DNA of 64,000 nucleotides, taken from assembly GCA_029964075.1 (NCBI GenBank), contig CM057141.1, positions 4,588,001 to 4,652,000 on the forward strand. Reading direction: 5' to 3'. Positions 1 through 14,093 of the stretch are shown here, one piece after another. How positions within the stretch are numbered: the first letter of the stretch is position 1; every line of letters starts with the position of its first letter. Under the pieces are notes generated by a model, which had not been told where the DNA came from, did not search any database, and saw only the letters and a list, made by a program, of their open reading frames with translations. The stretch comes from Patiria pectinifera (Eukaryota; Echinodermata; Asteroidea; Valvatida; Asterinidae). The translations under genes were made by a program, and so were the position numbers.

Positions 1-3000
1 AAAACGAAACTGGGGGCATCATGTACCTACGTCTGGGGCTCACTCCAAAAGTTTCAAGTCTGAAGCCTTGCCGATTTGTCAGCTTATTGGCCAATTCATC
101 CGCTATCCAACAAGCTATAGTTTGTCAAAATCCATCCATGTTGAGGTACCTTTAGACCGCGACATATGAGAGCCATGTCGGCTGGCGCTGACAGCCCTTG
201 CTATGGGACTTACTGCACAAAAACGAAACTGGGGGCATCATGTACCTACGTCTGGGGCTCACTCCAAAAGTTTCAAGTCTGAAGCCTTGCCGATTTGTCA
301 GCTTGTTGGCCTATTCATCCGCTATCCAACAAGCTATAGTTTGTCAAAATCCATTGATGTTGAGGTACCTTTAGACCGCGACATATGAGAGCCATGTCGG
401 CTGGCGCTGACAGCCCTTGCTATGGGACTTACTGCACAAAAACGAAACTGGGGGCATCATGTACCTACGTCTGGGGCTCACTCCAAAAGTTTCAAGTCTG
501 AAGCCTTGCCGATTTGTCAGCTTGTTGGCCAATTCATCCGCTATCCAACAAGCTATAGTTTGTCAAAATCCATTGATGTTGAGGTACCTTTAGACCGCGA
601 CATATGAGAGCCATGTCGGCTGGCGCTGACAGCCCTTGCTATGGGACTTACTGCACAAAAACGAAACTGGGGGCATCATGTACCTACGTCTGGGGCTCAC
701 TCCAAAAGTTTCAAGTCTGAAGCCTTGCCGATTTGTCAGCTTGTTGGCCTATTCATCCGCTATCCAACAAGCTATAGTTTGTCAAAATCCATTGATGTTG
801 AGGTACCTTTAGACCGCGACATATGAGAGCCATGTCGGCTGGCGCTGACAGCCCTTGCTATGGGACTTACTGCACAAAAACGAAACTGGGGCATCATGTA
901 CCTACGTCTGAGGCTCACTCCAAAAGTTTCAAGTCTGAAGCCTTGCCGATTTGTCAGCTTGTTGGCCTATTCATCCGCTATCCAACAAGCTATAGTTTGT
1001 CAAAATCCATCCATGTTGAGGTACCTTTAGACCGCGACATATGAGAGCCATGTCGGCTGGCGCTGACAGCCCTTGCTATGGGACTTACTGCACAAAAACG
1101 AAACTGGGGGCATCATGTACCTACGTCTGGGGCTCACTCCAAAAGTTTCAAGTCTGAAGCCTTGCCGATTTGTCAGCTTGTTGGCCTATTCATCCGCTAT
1201 CCAACAAGCTATAGTTTGTCAAAATCCATTGATGTTGAGGTACCTTTAGACCGCGACATATGAGAGCCATGTCGGCTGGCGCTGACAGCCCTTGCTATGG
1301 GACTTACTGCACAAAAACGAAACTGGGGGCATCATGTACCTACGTCTGGGGCTCACTCCAAAAGTTTCAAGTCTGAAGCCTTGCCGATTTGTCAGCTTGT
1401 TGGCCTATTCATCCGCTATCCAACAAGCTATAGTTTGTCAAAATCCATCCATGTTGAGGTACCTTTAGACCGCGACATATGAGAGCCATGTCGGCTGGCG
1501 CTGACAGCCCTTGCTATGGGACTTACTGCACAAAAACGAAACTGGGGGCATCATGTACCTACGTCTGGGGCTCACTCCAAAAGTTTCAAGTCTGAAGCCT
1601 TGCCGATTTGTCAGCTTGTTGGCCTATTCATCCGCTATCCAACAAGCTATAGTTTGTCAAAATCCATTGATGTTGAGGTACCTTTAGACCGCGACATATG
1701 AGAGCCATGTCGGCTGGCGCTGACAGCCCTTGCTATGGGACTTACTGCACAAAAACGAAACTGGGGGCATCATGTACCTACGTCTGGGGCTCACTCCAAA
1801 AGTTTCAAGTCTGAAGCCTTGCCGATTTGTCAGCTTGTTGGCCTATTCATCCGCTATCCAACAAGCTATAGTTTGTCAAAATCCATCCATGTTAAGGTAC
1901 CTTTAGACCGCGACATATGAGAGCCATGTCGGCTGGCGCTGACAGCCCTTGCTATGGGACTTACTGCACAAAAACGAAACTGGGGGCATCATGTACCTAC
2001 GTCTGGGGCTCACTCCAAAAGTTTCAAGTCTGAAGCCTTGCCGATTTGTCAGCTTGTTGGCCTATTCATCCGCTATCCAACAAGCTATAGTTTGTCAAAA
2101 TCCATCCATGTTGAGGTACCTTTAGACCGCGACATATGAGAGCCATGTCGGCTGGCGCTGACAGCCCTTGCTATGGGACTTACTGCACAAAAACGAAACT
2201 GGGGGCATCATGTACCTACGTCTGGGGCTCACTCCAAAAGTTTCAAGTCTGAAGCCTTGCCGATTTGTCAGCTTGTTGGCCTATTCATCCGCTATCCAAC
2301 AAGCTATAGTTTGTCAAAATCCATTGATGTTGAGGTACCTTTAGACCGCGACATATGAGAGCCATGTCGGCTGGCGCTGACAGCCCTTGCTATGGGACTT
2401 ACTGCACAAAAACGAAACTGGGGGCATCATGTACCTACGTCTGGGGCTCACTCCAAAAGTTTCAAGTCTGAAGCCTTGCCGATTTGTCAGCTTATTGGCC
2501 AATTCATCCGCTATCCAACAAGCTATAGTTTGTCAAAATCCATTGATGTTGAGGTACCTTTAGACCGCGACATATGAGAGCCATGTCGGCTGGCGCTGAC
2601 AGCCCTTGCTATGGGACTTACTGCACAAAAACGAAACTGGGGGCATCATGTACCTACGTCTGGGGCTCACTCCAAAAGTTTCAAGTCTGAAGCCTTGCCG
2701 ATTTGTCAGCTTGTTGGCCAATTCATCCGCTATCCAACAAGCTATAGTTTGTCAAAATCCATTGATGTTGAGGTACCTTTAGACCGCGACATATGAGAGC
2801 CATGTCGGCTGGCGCTGACAGCCCTTGCTATGGGACTTACTGCACAAAAACGAAACTGGGGGCATCATGTACCTACGTCTGAGGCTCACTCCAAAAGTTT
2901 CAAGTCTGAAGCCTTGCCGATTTGTCAGCTTGTTGGCCTATTCATCCGCTATCCAACAAGCTATAGTTTGTCAAAATCCATTGATGTTGAGGTACCTTTA

Positions 3001-6000
3001 GACCGCGACATATGAGAGCCATGTCGGCTGGCGCTGACAGCCCTTGCTATGGGACTTACTGCACAAAAACGAAACTGGGGGCATCATGTACCTACGTCTG
3101 GGGCTCACTCCAAAGTTTCAAGTCTGAAGCCTTGCCGATTTGTCAGCTTGTTGGCCTATTCATCCGCTATCCAACAAGCTATAGTTTGTCAAAATCCATC
3201 CATGTTAAGGTACCTTTAGACCGCGACATATGAGAGCCATGTCGGCTGGCGCTGACAGCCCTTGCTATGGGACTTACTGCACAAAAACGAAACTGGGGGC
3301 ATCATGTACCTACGTCTGAGGCTCACTCCAAAAGTTTCAAGTCTGAAGCCTTGCCGATTTGTCAGCTTGTTGGCCAATTCATCCGCTATCCAACAAGCTA
3401 TAGTTTGTCAAAATCCATCCATGTTGAGGTACCTTTAGACCGCGACATATGAGAGCCATGTCGGCTGGCGCTGACAGCCCTTGCTATGGGACTTACTGCA
3501 CAAAAACGAAACTGGGGGCATCATGTACCTACGTCTGGGGCTCACTCCAAAAGTTTCAAGTCTGAAGCCTTGCCGATTTGTCAGCTTGTTGGCCTATTCA
3601 TCCGCTATCCAACAAGCTATAGTTTGTCAAAATCCATTGATGTTGAGGTACCTTTAGACCGCGACATATGAGAGCCATGTCGGCTGGCGCTGACAGCCCT
3701 TGCTATGGGACTTACTGCACAAAAACGAAACTGGGGCATCATGTACCTACGTCTGGGGCTCACTCCAAAAGTTTCAAGTCTGAAGCCTTGCCGATTTGTC
3801 AGCTTGTTGGCCTATTCATCCGCTATCCAACAAGCTATAGTTTGTCAAAATCCATCCATGTTAAGGTACCTTTAGACCGCGACACATGAGAGCCATGTCG
3901 GCTGGCGCTGACAGCCCTTGCTATGGGACTTACTGCACAAAAACGAAACTGGGGGCATCATGTACCTACGTCTGGAACTCACTCCAAAAGTTTCAAGTCT
4001 GAAGCCTTGCCGATTTGTCAGCTTGTTGGCCTATTCATCCGCTATCCAACAAGCTATAGTTTGTCAAAATCCATCCATGTTGAGGTACCTTTAGACCGCG
4101 ACATATGAGAGCCATGTCGGCTGGCGCTGACAGCCCTTGCTATGGGACTTACTGCACAAAAACGAAACTGGGGCATCATGTACCTACGTCTGGGGCTCAC
4201 TCCAAAAGTTTCAAGTCTGAAGCCTTGCCGATTTGTCAGCTTGTTGGCCTATTCATCCGCTATCCAACAAGCTATAGTTTGTCAAAATCCATCCATGTTG
4301 AGGTACCTTTAGACCGCGACATATGAGAGCCATGTCGGCTGGCGCTGACAGCCCTTGCTATGGGACTTACTGCACAAAAACGAAACTGGGGGCATCATGT
4401 ACCTACGTCTGGGGCTCACTCCAAAAGTTTCAAGTCTGAAGCCTTGCCGATTTGTCAGCTTGTTGGCCTATTCATCCGCTATCCAACAAGCTATAGTTTT
4501 TCAAAATCCATTGATGTTGAGGTACCTTTAGACCGCGACATATGAGAGCCATGTCGGCTGGCGCTGACAGCCCTTGCTATGGGACTTACTGCACAAAAAC
4601 GAAACTGGGGGCATCATGTACCTACGTCTGGGGCTCACTCCAAAAGTTTCAAGTCTGAAGCCTTGCCGATTTGTCAGCTTGTTGGCCTATTCATCCGCTA
4701 TCCAACAAGCTATAGTTTGTCAAAATCCATCAATGTTAAGGTACCTTTAGACCGCGACACATGAGAGCCATGTCGGCTGGCGCTGACAGCCCTTGCTATG
4801 GGACTTACTGCACAAAAACGAAACTGGGGCATCATGTACCTACGTCTGGGGCTCACTCCAAAAGTTTCAAGTCTGAAGCCTTGCCGATTTGTCAGCTTGT
4901 TGGCCTATTCATCCGCTATCCAACAAGCTATAGTTTGTCAAAATCCATCCATGTTGAGGTACCTTTAGACCGCGACATATGAGAGCCATGTCGGCTGGCG
5001 CTGACAGCCCTTGCTATGGGACTTACTGCACAAAAACGAAACTGGGGGCATCATGTACCTACGTCTGAGGCTCACTCCAAAAGTTTCAAGTCTGAAGCCT
5101 TGCCGATTTGTCAGCTTGTTGGCCTATTCATCCGCTATCCAACAAGCTATAGTTTGTCAAAATCCATCCATGTTAAGGTACCTTTAGACCGCGACACATG
5201 AGAGCCATGTCGGCTGGCGCTGACAGCCCTTGCTATGGGACTTACTGCACAAAAACGAAACTGGGGCATCATGTACCTACGTCTGGGGCTCACTCCAAAA
5301 GTTTCAAGTCTGAAGCCTTGCCGATTTGTCAGCTTGTTGGCCTATTCATCCGCTATCCAACAAGCTATAGTTTGTCAAAATCCATCCATGTTGAGGTACC
5401 TTTAGACCGCGACACATGAGAGCCATGTCGGCTGGCGCTGACAGCCCTTGCTATGGGACTTACTGCACAAAAACGAAACTGGGGGCATCATGTACCTACG
5501 TCTGAGGCTCACTCCAAAAGTTTCAAGTCTGAAGCCTTGCCGATTTGTCAGCTTGTTGGCCTATTCATCCGCTATCCAACAAGCTATAGTTTGTCAAAAT
5601 CCATCCATGTTGAGGTACCTTTAGACCGCGACATATGAGAGCCATGTCGGCTGGCGCTGACAGCCCTTGCTATGGGACTTACTGCACAAAAACGAAACTG
5701 GGGGCATCATGTACCTACGTCTGGGCCTCACTCCAAAAGTTTCAAGTCTGAAGCCTTGCCGATTTGCCAGCTTGTTGGCCTATTCATCCGCTATCCAACA
5801 AGCTATAGTTTGTCAAAATCCATCCATGTTGAGGTACCTTTAGACCGCGACATATGAGAGCCATGTCGGCTGGCGCTGACAGCCCTTGCTATGGGACTTA
5901 CTGCACAAAAACGAAACTGGGGGCATCATGTACCTACGTCTGAGGCTCACTCCAAAAGTTTCAAGTCTGAAGCCTTGCCGATTTGTCAGCTTGTTGGCCT

Positions 6001-9000
6001 ATTCATCCGCTATCCAACAAGCTATAGTTTGTCAAAATCCATTGATGTTGAGGTACCTTTAGACCGCGACATATGAGAGCCATGTCGGCTGGCGCTGACA
6101 GCCCTTGCTATGGGACTTACTGCACAAAAACGAAACTGGGGCATCATGTACCTACGTCTGGGGCTCACTCCAAAAGTTTCAAGTCTGAAGCCTTGCCGAT
6201 TTGTCAGCTTATTGGCCAATTCATCCGCTATCCAACAAGCTATAGTTTGTCAAAATCCATTGATGTTGAGGTACCTTTAGACCGCGACATATGAGAGCCA
6301 TGTCGGCTGGCGCTGACAGCCCTTGCTATGGGACTTACTGCACAAAAACGAAACTGGGGCATCATGTACCTACGTCTGAGGCTCACTCCAAAAGTTTCAA
6401 GTCTGAAGCCTTGCCGATTTGTCAGCTTGTTGGCCTATTCATCCGCTATCCAACAAGCTATAGTTTGTCAAAATCCATTGATGTTGAGGTACCTTTAGAC
6501 CGCGACATATGAGAGCCATGTCGGCTGGCGCTGACAGCCCTTGCTATGGGACTTACTGCACAAAAACGAAACTGGGGGCATCATGTACCTACGTCTGAGG
6601 CTCACTCCAAAAGTTTCAAGTCTGAAGCCTTGCCGATTTGTCAGCTTGTTGGCCTATTCATCCGCTATCCAACAAGCTATAGTTTGTCAAAATCCATCCA
6701 TGTTGAGGTACCTTTAGACCGCGACATATGAGAGCCATGTCGGCTGGCGCTGACAGCCTTTGCTATGGGACTTACTGCACAAAAACGAAACTGGGGGCAT
6801 CATGTACCTACGTCTGAGGCTCACTCCAAAAGTTTCAAGTCTGAAGCCTTGCCGATTTGTCAGCTTGTTGGCCTATTCATCCGCTATCCAACAAGCTATA
6901 GTTTGTCAAAATCCATCCATGTTAAGGTACCTTTAGACCGCGACACATGAGAGCCATGTCGGCTGGCGCTGACAGCCCTTGCTATGGGACTTACTGCACA
7001 AAAACGAAACTGGGGGCATCATGTACCTACGTCTGGGGCTCACTCCAAAAGTTTCAAGTCTGAAGCCTTGCCGATTTGTCAGCTTGTTGGCCTATTCATC
7101 CGCTATCCAACAAGCTATAGTTTGTCAAAATCCATCCATGTTGAGGTACCTTTAGACCGCGACATATGAGAGCCATGTCGGCTGGCGCTGACAGCCCTTG
7201 CTATGGGACTTACTGCACAAAAACGAAACTGGGGGCATCATGTACCTACGTCTGGGGCTCACTCCAAAAGTTTCAAGTCTGAAGCCTTGCCGATTTGTCA
7301 GCTTGTTGGCCTATTCATCCGCTATCCAACAAGCTATAGTTTGTCAAAATCCATCCATGTTAAGGTACCTTTAGACCGCGACATATGAGAGCCATGTCGG
7401 CTGGCGCTGACAGCCTTTGCTATGGGACTTACTGCACAAAAACGAAACTGGGGGCATCATGTACCTACGTCTGGAACTCACTCCAAAAGTTTCAAGTCTG
7501 AAGCCTTGCCGATTTGTCAGCTTGTTGGCCTATTCATCCGCTATCCAACAAGCTATAGTTTGTCAAAATCCATTGATGTTGAGGTACCTTTAGACCGCGA
7601 CATATGAGAGCCATGTCGGCTGGCGCTGACAGCCCTTGCTATGGGACTTACTGCACAAAAACGAAACTGGGGGCATCTTGTACCTACGTCTGGGGCTCAC
7701 TCCAAAAGTTTCAAGTCTGAAGCCTTGCCGATTTGTCAGCTTGTTGGCCTATTCATCCGCTATCCAACAAGCTATAGTTTTTCAAAATCCATCCATGTTA
7801 AGGTACCTTTAGACCGCGACATATGAGAGCCATGTCGGCTGGCGCTGACAGCCCTTGCTATGGGACTTACTGCACAAAAACGAAACTGGGGGCATCATGT
7901 ACCTACGTCTGGAACTCACTCCAAAAGTTTCAAGTTTGAAGCCTTGCCGATTTGTCAGCTTGTTGGCCTATTCATCCGCTATCCAACAAGCTATAGTTTG
8001 TCAAAATCCATCCATGTTGAGGTACCTTTAGACCGCGACACATGAGAGCCATGTCGGCTGGCGCTGACAGCCCTTGCTATGGGACTTACTGCACAAAAAC
8101 GAAACTGGGGGCATCATGTACCTACGTCTGGGGCTCACTCCAAAAGTTTCAAGTCTGAAGCCTTGCCGATTTGTCAGCTTGTTGGCCTATTCATCCGCTA
8201 TCCAACAAGCTATAGTTTGTCAAAATCCATCCATGTTAAGGTACCTTTAGACCGCGACACATGAGAGCCATGTCGGCTGGCGCTGACAGCCCTTGCTATG
8301 GGACTTACTGCACAAAAACGAAACTGGGGGCATCATGTACCTACGTCTGGGGCTCACTCCAAAAGTTTCAAGTCTGAAGCCTTGCCGATTTGTCAGCTTG
8401 TTGGCCTATTCATCCGCTATCCAACAAGCTATAGTTTGTCAAAATCCATTCATGTTGAGGTACCTTTAGACCGCGACACATGAGAGCCATGTCGGCTGGC
8501 GCTGACAGCCCTTGCTATGGGACTTACTGCACAAAAACGAAACTGGGGGCATCATGTACCTACGTCTGGGGCTCACTCCAAAAGTTTCAAGTCTGAAGCC
8601 TTGCCGATTTGTCAGCTTGTTGGCCTATTCATCCGCTATCCAACAAGCTATAGTTTTTCAAAATCCATCCATGTTGAGGTACCTTTAGACCGCGACATAT
8701 GAGAGCCATGTCGGCTGGCGCTGACAGCCTTTGCTATGGGACTTACTGCACAAAAACGAAACTGGGGGCATCATGTACCTACGTCTGGGGCTCACTCCAA
8801 AAGTTTCAAGTCTGAAGCCTTGCCGATTTGTCAGCTTGTTGGCCTATTCATCCGCTATCCAACAAGCTATAGTTTGTCAAAATCCATCCATGTTAAGGTA
8901 CCTTTAGACCGCGACATATGAGAGCCATGTCGGCTGGCGCTGACAGCCCTTGCTATGGGACTTACTGCACAAAAACGAAACTGGGGCATCATGTACCTAC

Positions 9001-12000
9001 GTCTGAGGCTCACTCCAAAAGTTTCAAGTCTGAAGCCTTGCCGATTTGTCAGCTTGTTGGCCTATTCATCCGCTATCCAACAAGCTATAGTTTGTCAAAA
9101 TCCATCCATGTTAAGGTACCTTTAGACCGCGACACATGAGAGCCATGTCGGCTGGCGCTGACAGCCCTTGCTATGGGACTTACTGCACAAAAACGAAACT
9201 GGGGCATCATGTACCTACGTCTGAAACTCACTCCAAAAGTTTCAAGTCTGAAGCCTTGCCGATTTGTCAGCTTGTTGGCCTATTCATCCGCTATCCAACA
9301 AGCTATAGTTTGTCAAAATCCATTGATGTTAAGGTACCTTTAGACCGCGACATATGAGAGCCATGTCGGCTGGCGCTGACAGCCCTTGCTATGGGACTTA
9401 CTGCACAAAAACGAAACTGGGGGCATCATGTACCTACGTCTGGGGCTCACTCCAAAAGTTTCAAGTCTGAAGCCTTGCCGATTTGTCAGCTTGTTGGCCT
9501 ATTCATCCGCTATCCAACAAGCTATAGTTTGTCAAAATCCATCCATGTTAAGGTACCTTTAGACCGCGACACATGAGAGCCATGTCGGCTGGCGCTGACA
9601 GCCCTTGCTATGGGACTTACTGCACAAAAACGAAACTGGGGGCATCATGTACCTACGTCTGAGGCTCACTCCAAAAGTTTCAAGTCTGAAGCCTTGCCGA
9701 TTTGTCAGCTTGTTGGCCAATTCATCCGCTATCCAACAAGCTATAGTTTGTCAAAATCCATCCATGTTAAGGTACCTTTAGACCGCGACATATGAGAGCC
9801 ATGTCGGCTGGCGCTGACAGCCCTTGCTATGGGACTTACTGCACAAAAACGAAACTGGGGGCATCATGTACCTACGTCTGGGGCTCACTCCAAAAGTTTC
9901 AAGTCTGAAGCCTTGCCGATTTGTCAGCTTGTTGGCCTATTCATCCGCTATCCAACAAGCTATAGTTTGTCAAAATCCATCCATGTTGAGGTACCTTTAG
10001 ACCGCGACATATGAGAGCCATGTCGGCTGGCGCTGACAGCCCTTGCTATGGGACTTACTGCACAAAAACGAAACTGGGGGCATCATGTACCTACGTCTGA
10101 GGCTCACTCCAAAAGTTTCAAGTCTGAAGCCTTGCCGATTTGTCAGCTTGTTGGCCTATTCATCCGCTATCCAACAAGCTATAGTTTGTCGAAATCCATC
10201 CATGTTAAGGTACCTTTAGACCGCGACATATGAGAGCCATGTCGGCTGGCGCTGACAGCCCTTGCTATGGGACTTACTGCACAAAAACGAAACTGGGGGC
10301 ATCATGTACCTACGTCTGGGGCTCACTCCAAAAGTTTCAAGTCTGAAGCCTTGCCGATTTGTCAGCTTGTTGGCCTATTCATCCGCTATCCAACAAGCTA
10401 TAGTTTGTCAAAATCCATCCATGTTGAGGTACCTTTAGACCGCGACATATGAGAGCCATGTCGGCTGGCGCTGACAGCCCTTGCTATGGGACTTACTGCA
10501 CAAAAACGAAACTGGGGGCATCATGTACCTACGTCTGGGGGTCACCACAAAAGTTTCAAGTCTGAAGCCTTGCCGATTTGTCAGCTTGTTGGCCTATTCA
10601 TCCGCTATCCAACAAGCTATAGTTTGTCAAAATCCATTGATGTTGAGGTACCTTTAGACCGCGACATATGAGAGCCATGTCGGCTGGCGCTGACAGCCCT
10701 TGCTATGGAACTTACTGCACAAAAACGAAACTGGGAGCATCATGTACCTACGTCTGAGGCTCACTCCAAAAGTTTCAAGTCTGAAGCCTTGCCGATTTGT
10801 CAGCTTGTTGGCCAATTCATCAGCTATCAAACAAGCTATAGTTTGTCAAAATCCATTGATGTTGAGGTACCTTTAGACTGCGACACATGAGAGCCATGTC
10901 GGCTGGCGCTGACAGCCCTTGCTATGGGACTTACTGCACAAAAACGAAACTGGGGGCATCATGTACCTACGTCTGGGGCTCACTCCAAAAGTTTCAAGTT
11001 TGAAGCCTTGCCGATTTGTCAGCGTGTTAGCCTATTCATCCGCTATCCAACAAGTTATAGTTTGTCAAAATCCATTGATGTTGAGGTACCTTTAGACTGC
11101 GACACATGAGAGCCATGTCGGCTGGCGCTGACAGCCTTTACTATGGGACTTACTGCACAAAAACGAAACTGGTGGCATCATGTACCTACGTCTGAGGCTC
11201 ACTCCAAAAGTTTCAAGTCTGAAGCCTTGCCGATTTGTCAGCTTGTTGGCCAATTCATCAGCTATCCAACAAGCTATAGTTTGTCAAAATCCATCCATGT
11301 TGAGGTACCTTTAGACCGCGACACATGAGAGCCATGTCGGCTGGTGCTGACAGCCTTTGCTATGGGACTTACTGCACAAAAACGAAACTGGGGGCATCAT
11401 GTACCTACGTCTGGAACTCACTACAAAAGTTTCAAGTCTGAAGCCTTGCCGATTTGTCATCTTGTTAGCCTATTAATCCGCTATCCAACAAGTTATAGTT
11501 TGTCAAAATCCATCCATGTTGAGGTACCTTTAGACCGTGACACATGAGAGCCATGTCGGCTGGCGCTGACAGCCCTTGCTATGGGACTTACTGCACAAAA
11601 ACGAAACTGGGGGTATCATGTACCTACGTCTGGGGCTCACTCCGAAAGTTTCAAGTCTGAAGCCTTGCCGATTTGTCAGCGTGTTGGCCTATTCATCCGC
11701 TATCCATCAAGCTATAGTTTGTCAAAATCCATCCATGTTAAGGTACCTTTAGACCGCGACACATGAGAGCCATGTCGGCTGGCGCTGACAGCCCTTGCTA
11801 TGGGACTTACCGCACAAAAACGAAACTGGGGGCATCATGTAGCTACGTCTGGGGCTCACTCCAAAAGTTTCAAGTCTAAAGTCTTGTTGATATGTCAGCT
11901 TGTTGGCCTATTCATCCGCTATCCAACAAGCTATAGCTTGTCAAAATCCATCTATGTTAAGGTACCTTTTGACCGCGACACATGAGAGCCATGTCGGCTG

Positions 12001-12255
12001 GCGCTGACAGCCCTTGCTAAGGGACTTACTGCACAAAAAACGAAACTGGGGGCATCCTGTACCTTCGTCTTGGGCTCACTCCAAAAGTTTCAAGTCTGAA
12101 GCCTTGCCGATTTGTCTGCTTGTTGGCCTATTCATCCGCTATCCAACAAGCTATAGTTTGTTCAAATCTATTCATGTCAAGGTACCTTTAGACTGCGATA
12201 CATGAGAGCCATGTTGGCTGGCGCTGACAGGCCTCGCTATGGGACCTACTGCACA
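1..12255. repeat. 219-bp satellite DNA array, about 56 units
   Basis: Head-to-tail tandem repeat with a period of 219 bases (218 in about ten units), already in progress at base 1, so the array continues left of the window. Units from about 1 to 10,480 are nearly identical. Each carries one GGTACC (KpnI) site and most carry CATATG (NdeI). Variable sites recur as a few fixed alternatives: CATTGATG or CATCCATG, GTTGAGG or GTTAAGG, GACATATG or GACACATG, GGCCTATTC or GGCCAATTC, CTGGGGCTC or CTGAGGCTC or CTGGAACTC. From about 10,500 the units gain private substitutions, and the last ones (11,800-12,255) are clearly divergent. Every unit is open for 61 codons from ATGGGACTTAC to TGA. The differences between units mostly change the amino acid and no promoter or splice signal accompanies the frame, so I read it as non-coding satellite. 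Confidence 0.97.
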
Positions 12256-13370
12256 AAAACGAAACTGACCACTGCTGACTCCAAACTTATAAGAGAATGT
12301 AGCCACGCTAACTAGCTCCACATCAGTGTCAAAATAGTTGGATGATGAAGTTTTTGATGAAGAGGGCACTTAAAGTCGAGATATAGTAAGTCACGTCATA
12401 GCTGATTGAGCGCCAAAGTTAGGCAGTCAAATGGAAAACCGCAAAGAAATAAACTTGGCCAAAACATAGTTGCGTCAACTCCGAACTTGTGGGAGAATGT
12501 AGCCACTCTTACTAGCTCCATATTCAAATTTCAAAATATTCTGAGATTTCTGAAGAAGGGAACTAAATGTCGAGATATAGCAAGTCATGTCATGGCTGAT
12601 GAAGCGCCAACTAATAGGCAGTCAAAATGCAAAACCGCACAGAAATAACCTCAGCCAAAACATAGTTGCATATCCCTAATTTTCTCCAGTTATATTTGGT
12701 CAGCCAACTCCATACTTATGGGAGAATGTAGCCACATTACCTAGCTCCACATCCATGTCAAAATATTTCGAGATTTCTGATGACAACGCCACTGCCATAT
12801 TCATGTCATATCTGGCAGAGGGCCAACAGACTGATCGGCAGGCAAATGGAGAATACTGCACAGAAATATAGTCGGCCGAAACATCGATACGTATCTCTAA
12901 TTGTCTACAGGTATCTGCTGAATTCAAACGTGGTGTATAATGTAGTTACACTAGCAAGGTCCCTATCCATGTCAAAATATTCCAGAATTACTGATGGCAA
13001 GGGCACTAAAAAATGAGATATTGCTAGTCACATCTTAGCTGGCAGAGCACCAACTGATAGGCAGTCAAATGGAATATATTGTACATATATAACCTTGGCC
13101 AAAACATGGATGCGCATGTCAAATTATCTTCAACTTTGTATTTGATCTGCGGACTTTAAATTTGTTGGGAACTGTAGCCACTGCAGCTCCCTATCCATGT
13201 CAAAAATCCGAGAATTTCTTTCTAAAAAGGGACTCATACTCGAGATTTAGCATAAGTCATATCATAGCTGGCCCAGGGTTCGCTGACAGGCAGTCAAATA
13301 GTGCACAGAATGTCTCAAACTAAACGCATAAGGATATGTCAAATTATCTCAACAAAATCAAATCATCCTA
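12256..13370. repeat. Old, decayed tandem array flanking the satellite
   Basis: About five degenerate units of roughly 200-240 bases follow the 219-bp array. Recurring blocks are ATGTCAAAATATT, GAGATTTCTGATG, CGAGATATAGCAAGTCA, CATAGCTG, AGGCAGTCAAATGGA, GCACAGAAATA, GGCCAAAACAT and GGGAGAATGTAGCCAC. Some blocks resemble the 219-bp unit (GTCAAAATCCAT, CATGTCGGCTGGCGCTGACAG), so this looks like an older edge of the same array and not an unrelated repeat. No coding potential is seen; the short frames at 12406-13016 are fragments of the repeat. Confidence 0.7.
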
Positions 13371-13423
13371 TTGCCTTTATTGTCGTATGGCTTGGAATAT
13401 ACATTGAGGTAAGAGCCGTTATA

Positions 13424-14093
13424 CAGGGTGAGTCAGAAAAAGCGGAACCCAAATCCCATTAAATATATTTCATATTTTAAAGAATATTTAGCACCGACAA
13501 CAATAATGACTGAAAAGCCAATTTCATAAGCTACTTTTTTATTTTAAAAAAATATACAAATTGCTCAATCCGTTCAAAGAACTTCACCATTTAAACACAA
13601 TGACCCTAAAACCCGTCTCGTCCAAAAAAGCCATTCATTGTGTGTTTTGACTGTTTGGAACAACAAACAAAACACAGAATACAGAATACATATATCAACA
13701 ACTACTACCAACTGTAGCATATCTTTATTAACAAACCTGGCAAACAATTTAATTAATAAAATATACTTTTTTAAAGGACGGGCCTTCGAAGGGATTCTGT
13801 TGAATGTTTTATCGTTTATACTGAGATTTAATCGCTGGTGATGTTTGAAGAAAGATGCGACGACGATTCTTGAAATCGCATTGGGGGGGGGGGACGAGAC
13901 AGGTTTTAGGGTTATTGTGTGTAAATGATGATATTTTCTAAATGGATTGACTAATTTCAGTAATTTTATTTCATCAAACAGTACCTTGTGAAATTGGCTT
14001 TCCAGTCATTATTATTTTGGGTGCTGCATATTTGTTTAAATATGAAATATAATGTTTTGGGGTTTGGTTCCGCATTTTTTTTTACTCACCCTG
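13424..14093. mobile_element. Tc1/mariner-like MITE, subfamily A
   Basis: Terminal inverted repeats CAGGGTGAGTCAGAAAAAGC (left) and its complement ending ACTCACCCTG (right), followed inward by GCGGAACCCAAA on the left and TTTGGTTCCGC on the right. The element is flanked by the dinucleotide TA on both sides, the target duplication typical of Tc1/mariner. Length is 670 bases, with no transposase frame. A run of nine Gs lies at about 13,885. The copy at 42,935 is related across most of its length. Confidence 0.75.

Noticed and set aside
1..12205. Tandem 61- and 73-codon frames as a multicopy peptide gene family
   Set aside because: The frames follow the 219-bp repeat exactly, differences are mainly amino-acid changing, and there is no promoter, signal peptide or poly-A signal per unit. 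Satellite is the simpler reading.
1..12255. CRISPR-like or direct-repeat/spacer array
   Set aside because: The whole 219-bp unit repeats without unique spacers, and the window is clearly animal DNA.
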